From the NCBI GenBank assembly GCA_028723525.1, contig JAQYET010000060.1, positions 62,001-126,000 on the forward strand: a stretch of DNA of 64,000 nucleotides. The letters run 5' to 3'. The position numbers were made by a program, and so were the translations under genes. The notes beneath the pieces were generated by a model. It was not told where the DNA came from. It searched no databases and saw only the letters and a list, made by a program, of their open reading frames with translations. The DNA comes from Prevotellaceae bacterium (GTDB lineage Bacteria > Bacteroidota > Bacteroidia > Bacteroidales > Bacteroidaceae). Shown one piece after another: positions 10,535 through 19,295 of this stretch. Numbering within the stretch: position 1 is the first letter of the stretch; every line of letters begins with the position of its first letter.

Positions 10535-11426
10535 AGGTCATCCTCTCTATTCCCTCGCCACTATTCATCGGCAGCACCGTGTCCGGTCTCATCTCCGGCC
10601 TCGCCATAGGCTCTTTATTAACTTGACTTGGCGGCATGTTCTTTGAGTTTTCATGGAAACGGATAAGGCGCACATTATATATAAATGCCAGTTTCAGCGT
10701 AGTCAAATTCTGCGCCCTTACGCCATCGCTCATATAGAAAAAACCGTTCACTTCCTTTATTCCGAGATGTCTGCTGTCTGCAACTTCGACCGTTCTATGC
10801 TCCGAACCGGAAAAATACACCACGTTAGAGGCAACGCTGTCGTTGGCAAACTTCACTGAAAGCATTGCCACACCGGACTGCACTCCGTCTTGGAAAATGA
10901 AGTCGGAATCGAAGTTCAATATCATGCGGTCGCCCTTATGATAAGCACTGTCTGCCACAATAGTGAACGAGGAAACATTGTAGGGAGGTTGCGGCAGCAG
11001 CACAATAGAATTCTCACCCAACCATACATTTGTGGTATCGGCATCGGAAGCGAGCGTGCCATAGCGACCAATATCAGCGGCAGAGGCTCCAAGAGCAAGT
11101 GCTTTCTTGCCGAGTCGGTCTGCCACATTTTCATAAATACCCTGCAGACGGTCGGGATAACGGGCATAATAAACCATAGAGGAGTCGAATTCTGCCTGCG
11201 TAACATCATGCTTTTTCAGAACTCCGAGCCGGTAGAGAAGCCTATAATACTCAATATTCCCGGCTGCGGCGGGATTGCTCTGTGCCATACCGTCTGCCAC
11301 ATGGATGTCTATAAGAATTTCCTCCATGTCATCGGGCTGTATTATCTCACCCGGAACTCCCGGCTTGCAGGCAAAAAATATGCAGCAAAGCGAGAATAAC
11401 AAAAGTATGTCACGAAACCTTTTCAT
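10524..11426 (-). CDS. DUF4296 domain-containing lipoprotein
   Basis: 300 residues with a lipoprotein signal (LCCIFFACKPG, lipid Cys at about 20) and the helical DUF4296 region (DDMEEILIDIHVADGMAQ ... LLYRLGVLKKHDVTQAEFDSSMVYYARYPDRL). The second half is beta-rich and poorly conserved and ends in a proline/methionine-rich tail. Its start overlaps the lspA stop by 4 nt (ATGA), so translation is probably coupled to signal peptidase II, the enzyme that would mature it. DUF4296 proteins follow lspA across Bacteroidetes; the function is unknown. Confidence 0.88.
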   Translation of the reverse strand: MKRFRDILLLFSLCCIFFACKPGVPGEIIQPDDMEEILIDIHVADGMAQSNPAAAGNIEYYRLLYRLGVLKKHDVTQAEFDSSMVYYARYPDRLQGIYENVADRLGKKALALGASAADIGRYGTLASDADTTNVWLGENSIVLLPQPPYNVSSFTIVADSAYHKGDRMILNFDSDFIFQDGVQSGVAMLSVKFANDSVASNVVYFSGSEHRTVEVADSRHLGIKEVNGFFYMSDGVRAQNLTTLKLAFIYNVRLIRFHENSKNMPPSQVNKEPMARPEMRPDTVLPMNSGEGIERMTYER

Positions 11427-12055
11427 CCTTTCTTGCGTGAGAACCTTATAGAGGAAAGTTCCTTGCGGTAGAACAACAGCAACATTGCCACACCGACACT
11501 TATACTGGCATCGGCGAAATTGAACACCGGACTAAAGAAAATATAGTCGTCACCACCCACAAAAGGCACCCATTCGGGCCATGTCGTTTCTATCAGAGGG
11601 AAGTAGAACATATCCACGACCTTACCCATTAGGAAAGGCGCGTAGCCCTCGCCGAACGGCACAAAGTAACTCAGGTATTCCGGAGACGAGGCATTGAATA
11701 TCAGTCCGTAGAACATGCAATCAATCATATTGCCCACTGCCCCGGCAAATACCATTGTCAGACAGACGATATACCCCATCCGCGCGCCATTCCTGATGAC
11801 CCTCGTGAGATAATAGCCTATGAAAGATATTGCCACGATACGGAACAGACTCAATGCCAACTTATTGAAGAATGTCATGCCATAAGCCATGCCATTGTTC
11901 TCAATAAAGTTAATCTTGAACCATCCGGTGACATCAATCACCTCGTGAAGGCGCATACCAGTCTTGACCTCTATCTTTATGATTTGGTCTATCGTCAATA
12001 TTACAACCACCAAAAGCACTACCGTTAAAGCAGTGCGCCTACTATCGCCGTGCAT
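11423..12055 (-). CDS. lspA: lipoprotein signal peptidase (signal peptidase II)
   Basis: 210 residues, four membrane segments. It cleaves signal peptides of diacylated prolipoproteins in the inner membrane. Catalytic aspartates are Asp112 in GNMIDCMFYG and Asp182 in FNFADASI; FIENNGMAYG (50-59) is the conserved substrate-side motif. It is longer than the E. coli enzyme because of the Bacteroidetes periplasmic insertion (about 117-172). It begins directly at the end of the DksA-like gene and overlaps the DUF4296 lipoprotein gene by 4 nt. Confidence 0.97.
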   Translation of the reverse strand: MHGDSRRTALTVVLLVVVILTIDQIIKIEVKTGMRLHEVIDVTGWFKINFIENNGMAYGMTFFNKLALSLFRIVAISFIGYYLTRVIRNGARMGYIVCLTMVFAGAVGNMIDCMFYGLIFNASSPEYLSYFVPFGEGYAPFLMGKVVDMFYFPLIETTWPEWVPFVGGDDYIFFSPVFNFADASISVGVAMLLLFYRKELSSIRFSRKKG

Positions 12056-12436
12056 CTACTTATTCCTTGCTTCCTTCGACTGTACACTCAAGGTTGCATG
12101 CGGCACTACGCGCAAACGCTCCTTAGGTATAAGTTCTCCGGTCATGCGGTCGATGCCGTAGGTCTTGTTCTCTATTCTGATGAGCGCAGCTTCGAGCCCC
12201 TGAATGAACTTCTGCAAGCGACCTGCCTGCTGAATCAGTTCCTCCTTAGTCTGCGTGGCACTACCCTCTTCAAGAACCTTGTAGGTGGGAGAAGTGTCTT
12301 CCACTCCATTACCATCTGCATTCATGAGAGAGCGCATCATCTCATTATAATCGTGACGTGCTGTTGCCAGTTTCTCATTTATTATGCCGCGGAACTCTTC
12401 AAGTTCTTCGTCACTGTAGCGTGTTTTGTCTGCCAT
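12056..12436 (-). CDS. TraR/DksA family protein lacking the zinc cysteines
   Basis: 126 residues. An N-terminal coiled coil (DEELEEFRGIINEKL ... LEEGSATQTKEELIQQAGRLQKFIQGLEAALIRIE) is followed by NKTYGIDRMTGELIPKERL, the DksA-type C-terminal motif. In canonical members this region is a C4 zinc finger; here the first cysteine position is Asp (YGID) and there are no cysteines in the protein at all. By family it would bind the secondary channel of RNA polymerase. Sits between ileS and lspA, the standard Bacteroidetes order. Confidence 0.9.
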   Translation of the reverse strand: MADKTRYSDEELEEFRGIINEKLATARHDYNEMMRSLMNADGNGVEDTSPTYKVLEEGSATQTKEELIQQAGRLQKFIQGLEAALIRIENKTYGIDRMTGELIPKERLRVVPHATLSVQSKEARNK

Positions 12437-12465
12437 AGTCGTTTAGTGTTAAAATATCAATGAAA

Positions 12466-15400
12466 TTATATCCTCTCTACATTTATATTCAGCACGAAGC
12501 CGTCGAAATCAACCTCCGCGCCACCGTTTTCTGCAATGAAGATATTGTCGGCAAGGACTTGCGAGGCAATGTAGTCACCGAAATATTTCACGGCATCATC
12601 GGTATTTCCGTTGGGTGCCAATGTAACGTTGATGCGGTCTGTTATCTCAAATCCGCTGTCCTTTCTTATATTCTGTATGCGGTTTATCAGTTCGCGTGCC
12701 ATACCCTCATGGCGCAGTTCGTCGGTCAGTTCCACGTCGAGAGCCACGGTAAGGTTTCCTTCGTTGCTTACAAGCCATCCCGGAATATCCTCACTCACCA
12801 CCTCTACGTCGGCAAGTTCCACTGTCACCTGCTCTCCCTGAATATTCAGAGTTACGCTTCCCTCATCCTCAAGGCGAGCAATGTCTTCCTGCCCGAGGGC
12901 TGTCATCTCCGCAGCAATACCCTTCATGAGTTTGCCAAACTTCTTGCCCATAGTCCTGAAGTTGCACTTCACTCTCTTGACAAGGACTCCCTGTCCCTCA
13001 ACAAACTGCAGCTCTTTCACATTAACCTCGCTCAATATCAGGTCTTTTACAGCCTCTATGTGCATCTGTTGTTCTGCATCTACGGCAGGAATCATTATCT
13101 GGCGCAGCGGCTGTCTCACCTTTATATTGACCTTTCTTCTAAGTGCAAGAACGATAGAGGTTATTTTCTGTGCTATGCGCATGCGCTCTTCAAGGTCAAC
13201 ATCGGTCTCCCCAATCGGCTCCGGGAACTTTGCCAGATGCACGCTGTCGGCATTGTCACGCCCGGTAACTCTGATAAGGTCGGTATAGAGTTGGTCGGCA
13301 TAGAACGGTGCAAACGGCGCGAGCAGTTTCGCCACATTCTCCAAACAGGTGTAAAGCGTCTGATAGGCAGCAATCTTGTCTTTCGACATTTCAGCCCCCC
13401 AGAAGCGTTTTCTGTTTAGGCGAACATACCAGTTGCTAAGGTCGTCGTTCACAAACTTGTCTATCATGCGCCCTGCTTTCGTCGGTTCAAAGTCGTTCAT
13501 CGCTTCATCTACACCGATGATTAAGGAGTTCAGTTCGGAGAGTATCCACCTGTCAATTTCCGGACGCTCACTTACCGGTATCTCATCTTGCGAATAGTCG
13601 AACCCATCTACATTCGCATAACGGCTGAAGAAAGAGTAAGTGTTGAACAGAGTGCCGAAGAACTTGCGGTTTACTTCCTCCACTCCCTTTGGGTCATATT
13701 TGAGATTATCCCAAGGCTGTGTGTTTGTCATCATATAAAAGCGCACGGCGTCGGCTCCGTTTTTCTTTATCTCAGAGAACGGATTTACCACGTTGCCAAT
13801 ATGTTTCGACATCTTTATGCCCTTAGCGTCAAGCACAAGTCCGGTGGATATGACGTTCTTGAATGCAACGCTGTCAAACACCATTGTGGCAATGGCATGC
13901 AGGGTAAAGAACCAACCACGAGTTTGGTCAACTCCCTCGTTTATGAAGTCGGCAGGATAAGCCTGTCTGCTGTCTATCATTTCCTTATTTTCAAACGGAT
14001 AGTGAACCTGTGCGTATGGCATGGAACCAGAGTCAAACCACACGTCAATGAGGTCTGTCTCGCGGTGCAATGGCTGTCCGGTAGCACTGACAAGCACGAT
14101 GTCGTCAACATAAGGACGGTGCATATCAATCCTGTCATAGTTTTCCTTTGAGTAGTCGCACGGCACGAAACCCTTGTCTCTCATGGGGTTGCTCTTCATG
14201 ATGCCCGCAGCAACACTCTTGTCTATCTCATTGTATAGTTCCTCAAGGCTGCCAATACATATTTCCTCGCGTGTTTCCTTGTTGCGCCATATAGGTAACG
14301 GTGTTCCCCAAAAGCGCGAACGCGACAGATTCCAGTCGTTCAAGTTCTCAAGCCAGTTGCCGAAACGCCCTGTACCTGTTGACTCCGGCTTCCAGTTTAT
14401 GGTTTTGTTGAGTTCTGTCATTTTCTCCTTGCATGCCGTGGAGCGAATGAACCATGAGTCGAGCGGATAATAGAGCACTGGTTTGTCGGTACGCCAACAG
14501 TGCGGATAGTTGTGCACGTGCTTCTCTATACGGAACGCCTCACCCGCCTGTTTCATCTCTATGCAGAGCACGATGTTCAGATCTTCCGCCTTTGCCGCCG
14601 CAGCCTCGTCGTATTTTCCATCGATATTGAACTCCGGTGCGTATGCGTTCTTGACGAATTCCCCTTCGTGTCTTGAGTAGTTTTCTGCCACAAGACATTT
14701 ATCCATGAACTCTACTGCGAGTTCCTCCCTAAGATAATACTTACCCTGAAGGTCAACCATTGGGCGAGTTTCTCCGTCTTTCGTAATCATGAAGAGCGAG
14801 GGCACGCCGGCTGCCTTTGCCACCTTCTGGTCGTCGGCACCGAATGTGGGTGCTATATGAACGATACCCGTACCGTCTTCTGTGGTAACGTAGTCGCCGG
14901 GAATAACCCGGAAAGCCTCGTGCTCCATTTCCACGAAGCGGTCGTTGCCAATAGAGAATACGCTATCGGGACGCTCCTCGGCTGCCTTCTTCACGAAATC
15001 GGGCGACTTATCGTCGAGTTTTTCCGACGGCTTAACCCACGGCATGAGTTGCCTGAACTTCATTCCTACGAGGTCAGAACCTTTGTAGTGCCCAACTATA
15101 CGGTACGGAATTACCTTATCGCCCGGCTTATAGTCATCGATGTTGAGATATTCTCCGTCAGGATTTAGATAGGCATCCACTCTCGCGGCAGCCATTATCA
15201 CTGATATTTTCTTACCATTGTATGGGTTGTATGTCTGCACACACACGTAGTCTATCTTAGGACCTACGCACAATGCAGTGTTGGAGGGCAGTGTCCACGG
15301 TGTGGTTGTCCATGCAAGGAACACCGGTTTTCCCCACCCGGTCATCTCCGGTCGTGGATTTAGGATGTCGAACTGTGCTGTCACCGTGGTGTCTTTAACG

Positions 15401-16050
15401 TCGCGATAGCAACCGGGCTGGTTTAGCTCGTGGCTCGAAAGCCCCGTTCCGGCAGCCGGAGAATACGGCTGTATGGTATATCCTTTATAGAGAAGGTTAT
15501 TGTCATAAAGCTGTTTCAGCAGCCACCAAAGGGTTTCGATATATTTGTTTTCGTATGTGATGTATGGATTGTCAAGGTCAACCCAGTAGCCCATCTTCTC
15601 TGTAAGTTCGCGCCATTCGGCAGTGAACTTCATCACATTCTCACGGCATTTTGCGTTATAGTCTGCCACTGAGATATATTTCGAAGATTCCTTGTTATCT
15701 ATGTCAGCCTTGGTTATTCCGAGTTCTTTTTCAACTCCGAGTTCCACCGGCAGTCCGTGTGTGTCCCATCCGGCTTTGCGATGCACCTGAAAGCCTTTCA
15801 TTGTCTTATACCTGTTGAAAGTGTCTTTTATGGCGCGTGCCAGCACATGGTGTATTCCGGGGTGCCCGTTAGCCGAAGGTGGACCTTCGAAGAACACGAA
15901 CTGCGGGCATCCTTCGCGCTCTTCTATCGAGCGAACAAACATGTTTGCATCATTCCATTTCTTCAGTATGTCTTCATTTGTCTGCTGCAAGTCGAGCCCT
16001 GCATGCTCAACAAATCTTTTCGTGGCATTTGCCTTGTCATTGATTTTCAT
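12466..16050 (-). CDS. ileS: isoleucyl-tRNA synthetase
   Basis: 1194 residues, long form. Class I synthetase charging tRNA-Ile. The HIGH-type motif is in FFEGPPSANGHPGIHHVLAR, the editing domain contains WTTTPWTLPSNTAL, and the KMSKS-type motif is KMSKHIGN. A long C-terminal anticodon-binding and beta-rich extension follows. The ATG at 16050 (MKINDKANATKRF) is chosen over a TTG three codons upstream. First gene of the ileS / DksA-like / lspA / DUF4296 / 73-aa operon. The length and motif style are like the eukaryote-related IleRS type; any consequence for mupirocin sensitivity is inference. Confidence 0.97.
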   Translation of the reverse strand: MKINDKANATKRFVEHAGLDLQQTNEDILKKWNDANMFVRSIEEREGCPQFVFFEGPPSANGHPGIHHVLARAIKDTFNRYKTMKGFQVHRKAGWDTHGLPVELGVEKELGITKADIDNKESSKYISVADYNAKCRENVMKFTAEWRELTEKMGYWVDLDNPYITYENKYIETLWWLLKQLYDNNLLYKGYTIQPYSPAAGTGLSSHELNQPGCYRDVKDTTVTAQFDILNPRPEMTGWGKPVFLAWTTTPWTLPSNTALCVGPKIDYVCVQTYNPYNGKKISVIMAAARVDAYLNPDGEYLNIDDYKPGDKVIPYRIVGHYKGSDLVGMKFRQLMPWVKPSEKLDDKSPDFVKKAAEERPDSVFSIGNDRFVEMEHEAFRVIPGDYVTTEDGTGIVHIAPTFGADDQKVAKAAGVPSLFMITKDGETRPMVDLQGKYYLREELAVEFMDKCLVAENYSRHEGEFVKNAYAPEFNIDGKYDEAAAAKAEDLNIVLCIEMKQAGEAFRIEKHVHNYPHCWRTDKPVLYYPLDSWFIRSTACKEKMTELNKTINWKPESTGTGRFGNWLENLNDWNLSRSRFWGTPLPIWRNKETREEICIGSLEELYNEIDKSVAAGIMKSNPMRDKGFVPCDYSKENYDRIDMHRPYVDDIVLVSATGQPLHRETDLIDVWFDSGSMPYAQVHYPFENKEMIDSRQAYPADFINEGVDQTRGWFFTLHAIATMVFDSVAFKNVISTGLVLDAKGIKMSKHIGNVVNPFSEIKKNGADAVRFYMMTNTQPWDNLKYDPKGVEEVNRKFFGTLFNTYSFFSRYANVDGFDYSQDEIPVSERPEIDRWILSELNSLIIGVDEAMNDFEPTKAGRMIDKFVNDDLSNWYVRLNRKRFWGAEMSKDKIAAYQTLYTCLENVAKLLAPFAPFYADQLYTDLIRVTGRDNADSVHLAKFPEPIGETDVDLEERMRIAQKITSIVLALRRKVNIKVRQPLRQIMIPAVDAEQQMHIEAVKDLILSEVNVKELQFVEGQGVLVKRVKCNFRTMGKKFGKLMKGIAAEMTALGQEDIARLEDEGSVTLNIQGEQVTVELADVEVVSEDIPGWLVSNEGNLTVALDVELTDELRHEGMARELINRIQNIRKDSGFEITDRINVTLAPNGNTDDAVKYFGDYIASQVLADNIFIAENGGAEVDFDGFVLNINVERI

Positions 16051-16248
16051 ATATCGCAAGTTCTTTTATCAAATATATTAACGTTCTATTTAAGACGTGC
16101 AAAGATAAGCAGAATTATTGATACTGCCAAACAATTCACTCAAATATTACCGCGATGCCCGCCACTTGCTAAGGCTCTGATGTCAAACGATTATAGAAAA
16201 TATATCTTTCAACATGGCGTCCGAATATGTTCCGGATACCGTTTCGGA

Positions 16249-16344
16249 ATATACCGGAGTGTAAATTCGCCGAAATTAGAAAGTAAAATCGGCGAAATTG
16301 CAAAATAAAATCGGCGATTTTGGTCGGTAAATTCGCCGAAATTG
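16249..16344. repeat. 22-nt repeat array A (four units)
   Basis: Four dyad-symmetric cores TCG[G/C]CGA at 16267, 16289, 16311 and 16333: exactly 22 nt apart. Each core sits in a conserved AT frame (AAAATCGGCGAAATT-like), leaving about 7 variable nt per unit. Orientations by the centre base are C, G, G, C. A 10-nt ATATACCGGA (16249-16258) stands 8 nt before the first core, as it does in array B. It lies between the divergent ileS and rnpB genes. It is not a CRISPR: the variable part is too short and there are no cas genes. Confidence 0.85.
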
Positions 16345-16466
16345 GTTTATGAAAGATAATCAGCCGGCAACCGTTATATGCCTGAACGCAATGTGACATA
16401 CTATGAAATAAAGAGCCCGGAGAAAGCCTATGGGACATTCACTTAATATTGATTAACACCCGAATG

Positions 16467-16498
16467 TTTGCGGGTTTGGAAAAAATCTGCTAACTTTG
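16467..16498 (+). promoter_or_regulatory. rnpB promoter
   Basis: TTTG (16467-16470), 20-nt spacer, TAACTTTG (16491-16498); the inferred RNA start is 5-6 nt downstream, matching the start of helix P1. Confidence 0.8.
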
Positions 16499-16503
16499 CA
16501 GAC

Positions 16504-16905
16504 GAAAGCAGCGTTCCGGCTCTGTCGCTTGTGCCGCTTAATGCAATGGCACAAGAGGAAAGTCCGGGCAGCATAGGGTGCTCCACTTCCGAAAATAGAA
16601 GTTGTTGGCGACAGCAAGTCAGAGCAGAAGAGAATGACCGCCACGCCATTTGTCTGAAAAGACAGATGCGGGGTAAGGGTGAGAAGGTGGCGTAAGAGAC
16701 CACCAGACGCCGGGCGACCGTGCGCGCTGTGCTCACTGGAGGCTGCAAGTTCATGTAAACCGTCGTTGAGGGTTGCCCGCCCGACTTACTCCGACGGAGG
16801 GTAGAACGCTTGAGGTGCGGGGTGACTCGCATCGTAGATAGATGACAGGCACCGGCGACAGCAATGCCGCCGGGACAGAACCCGGCTTATAGGGGCACTG
16901 CTTTC
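16504..16905 (+). ncRNA. rnpB: RNase P RNA, type A
   Basis: Catalytic RNA of ribonuclease P, which trims the 5' leader of tRNA precursors. Ends are set by helix P1: GAAAGCAG (16504-16511) pairs with CTGCTTTC (16898-16905). The conserved core GAGGAAAGTCCGGGC (from 16555) and ACAGAACCCGGCTTATAGG (from 16875), which pair to form P4, are present, as are the J11/12-type region and the paired GGGTAAGGGTGAGAAGGTG element. About 402 nt, usual for this type. A T-rich tract follows P1 directly and can act as terminator. Confidence 0.96.
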
Positions 16906-16966
16906 TTTTTCATTACATCACGCGTGAGAAACATAATAATTGTATAAAACAATAAAAAACGAAAAC

Positions 16967-17374
16967 ATGGAATTACCCGATTTTATGTCATACTCCGACA
17001 AATTTTCAAACGGAGACTTCCTGAACAAGGTGCAACGCATTGCAAAGCGCGCAGGCAGCAAGTTGGTATATGGTTCGCTTCTGCTCTATTATACGGTACA
17101 GAGCGACAAGGTTTCGAGTAAAGACAAGGCTATAATAATCGGCGCGTTGGGCTATCTTATAAGTCCGCTCGACTTGGTGCCCGATGCCATTCCTATCGCC
17201 GGTCTTGCCGACGACATGACAGTGCTCGTGTATGTGCTTAAAAAGGTGTGGTCGCTTGTTACCGACGAGGCTCGCGATAAGGCTAAGGCTAAGATGAGCC
17301 TTTGGTTCGACGAGGACGAGATACAGGATGCCGACAACATAATTGACGATAAAGAGCAATACACAGAAGGATAA
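16967..17374 (+). CDS. YkvA family (DUF1232) membrane protein
   Basis: 135 residues. The DUF1232 core is clear: DKAIIIGALGYLISPLDLVPDAIPIAGLADD, a hydrophobic hairpin with the SPLDLVPD and GLADD motifs. A short acidic tail follows (EDEIQDADNIIDDKE). These proteins are small inner-membrane proteins of unknown role. The ATG at 16967 (MELPDF) is used; a TTG at 16940 is less likely. It follows rnpB by 61 nt and could be read through from it, but no separate promoter was identified. Confidence 0.85.
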   Translation: MELPDFMSYSDKFSNGDFLNKVQRIAKRAGSKLVYGSLLLYYTVQSDKVSSKDKAIIIGALGYLISPLDLVPDAIPIAGLADDMTVLVYVLKKVWSLVTDEARDKAKAKMSLWFDEDEIQDADNIIDDKEQYTEG

Positions 17375-17507
17375 TCCCCCACCCTCGTTCACGTATTTAA
17401 TAATACATTCAACAACAATACGTTTAATCTCTGTTTATCAATAAGATATTATTATTGATAAAAGAATGTTTGTTGCGACTTGTATTCATGATATAAAGTC
17501 AAAAATA

Positions 17508-17558
17508 AATGGATAATCGGCAGACCGCAGAACTATGCGATACTACCGATTATCCATT
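17508..17558. terminator. bidirectional terminator between convergent genes
   Basis: 13-bp perfect stem AATGGATAATCGG (17508-17520) / CCGATTATCCATT (17546-17558), T-rich on both sides; lies between the converging YkvA-like and FadL-like genes. Confidence 0.75.
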
Positions 17559-17629
17559 CTTGTTTTACAAATTCCCGATTGCCGGTTTGCTCTACGGCAG
17601 CGTGCAATCTTCAACTATTAACATCCTTG

Positions 17630-19252
17630 TCAGAACCTGTAACCGAGTGTCATGAGGAACTGATGACGCTTGTTGCTTACGCTGCTAACCTCCGGAATGT
17701 TGTTGAAACTCATCGTCTCTCCGGTAACACTGTTGGTGAAAGTCTTGCTACTCCCTGAGTATTCCATGAACGGATGGAAGTCGCCATCCTGCGCACTGTA
17801 TTGATAAGCCACGTCGATACTCATGTTGCCTGCCTGATAACCCAAGCCACATGTGAAGCGGTTTGTGGTCTTCCAGTTGGTGTAATCGGTTGTGGAAGCA
17901 TAGTAAGAACCCGGCGACCAGAGCGTACCGTTTTTGAAACCGTTGGAACTATACATCGGACTTACGTAGTTATACCCCAAACGAATGGCAAGTTCCGGCA
18001 CAGGCTTATACTCCAATCCGAGTTTCAGAGTGCTCACCCCTTTGAGCGAATACTCGCTGTTGTCGTTCATCTCGCGGTCTGATGAAGAAGACTCATAATA
18101 AGAGTCGTACCACCAGTCATAGCCGTCACCGTCGATAATGCGGTTGTCCAACGAACTGTAGTCGGCATATTCATACGATGCTCCGAGGGCAAGATAGTCG
18201 CCAACGGTGTGACCCAACGAAACTCCAAACCTCCACGGAGTGTTGAATTTGAAATCGTAAGCCTCGCTTGACTTGCCATTGTCGTATGCGCCGTATGGTG
18301 TATTGTTGGTGAGAGTGGTGTAGTTGGCAGTTTTGAGGTCGTAAAACTTAGGAGTGGCGAAGAACACACCGATGCGGAATGGCGAGTATTCTATCGGTCG
18401 GAAGATTGCTCCCACTTTCACGTCGAAGCCTGTTCCTGTTATCTCCCTTTCGTCTCCGATAATCACATTGCCGTTTCCGATGCGCTCGGCATACTCGCTG
18501 TAATTCTTATAATGCACATCGTAATATCCGATTGTGACTCCAAGATACACTCGGTCGTTGATATTTCCGCTCATATTGAAGTCATATTCTCCGATGTATC
18601 CCTTGTTAGCGCGATCCATCATGAACCCTGTGGCATCATAAGGATTGAAGTCGAGCACAGTTTTGCCACCCTCCTTAATCTCTCTTGTCAGCATGGCGTT
18701 GTAGTAAAGGTAGTCTATCTGGCTGTATGTCGGAGCGTCGCCACCTTTAGCATCAAGTCCATTGATTCCGTTGTCGAGGCTTCCTTGCGGATAGAACACC
18801 TCGTCAGCCTGTTTAAGGAACGAGAGTTTGTTCTGCGAAGCACCGTTGAGTCTGCCCACAGTGTTTAGTATATAGTTAAAATCACGGCTCTTGTGATAGT
18901 TGAAACCGATGTTCATAAACGATTTTCTGCCCGATTTCATGCTATACACGAAACCTATCTGGTCGAAGCTAACATGCGAAGTTTTACCGAAATTAAATTC
19001 TTTTGCGTCTTGTTGCGACATAAAACCTGCCGAAACACTTGCCGTGGAACGACGGAAAAGCCCTATTCCGGCAGGGTTTGTTGACATCGTAGATATGTCG
19101 GCTCCAAGTGCTTCCATTGCCCCACCCATACCCACATAACGGGCAGTTCCGTTGAGGTCTTCCGTGGCAATGTTTGCATTCTCATAAGTTTCCTGTGCCA
19201 TTGCAGGCAAAGACATTGCGAGTGCCAAAGACACATAAATTATTTTTTTCAT
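17630..19252 (-). CDS. OMPP1/FadL/TodX-family outer membrane protein
   Basis: 540 residues with a cleavable signal peptide (MKKIIYVSLALAMSLPAMAQ). The N-terminal region GTARYVGMGGAMEALGADISTMSTNPAG is the hatch-like start typical of FadL-type channels (ARxxGMGGA...NPAG). Many alternating aromatic strands follow and it ends in F (TLGYRF), as beta-barrels do. Such proteins pass hydrophobic compounds across the outer membrane; the substrate is unknown here. It follows the Tyr/Gly-rich protein gene by 43 nt and is probably co-transcribed with it. Confidence 0.88.
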   Translation of the reverse strand: MKKIIYVSLALAMSLPAMAQETYENANIATEDLNGTARYVGMGGAMEALGADISTMSTNPAGIGLFRRSTASVSAGFMSQQDAKEFNFGKTSHVSFDQIGFVYSMKSGRKSFMNIGFNYHKSRDFNYILNTVGRLNGASQNKLSFLKQADEVFYPQGSLDNGINGLDAKGGDAPTYSQIDYLYYNAMLTREIKEGGKTVLDFNPYDATGFMMDRANKGYIGEYDFNMSGNINDRVYLGVTIGYYDVHYKNYSEYAERIGNGNVIIGDEREITGTGFDVKVGAIFRPIEYSPFRIGVFFATPKFYDLKTANYTTLTNNTPYGAYDNGKSSEAYDFKFNTPWRFGVSLGHTVGDYLALGASYEYADYSSLDNRIIDGDGYDWWYDSYYESSSSDREMNDNSEYSLKGVSTLKLGLEYKPVPELAIRLGYNYVSPMYSSNGFKNGTLWSPGSYYASTTDYTNWKTTNRFTCGLGYQAGNMSIDVAYQYSAQDGDFHPFMEYSGSSKTFTNSVTGETMSFNNIPEVSSVSNKRHQFLMTLGYRF

Positions 19253-19295
19253 AATTATCTATTGTTTTATATTTCCACTGATAAAGAACATTCCA

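Noticed and set aside
12460..13419. A 319-codon open frame on the plus strand inside ileS
   Set aside because: Shadow of the long ileS gene; no signal, motif or promoter.
16262..16344. A CRISPR array at the 22-nt repeats
   Set aside because: The conserved part is about 15 nt and the variable part about 7 nt, far too short for repeats and spacers; no cas genes in the window.
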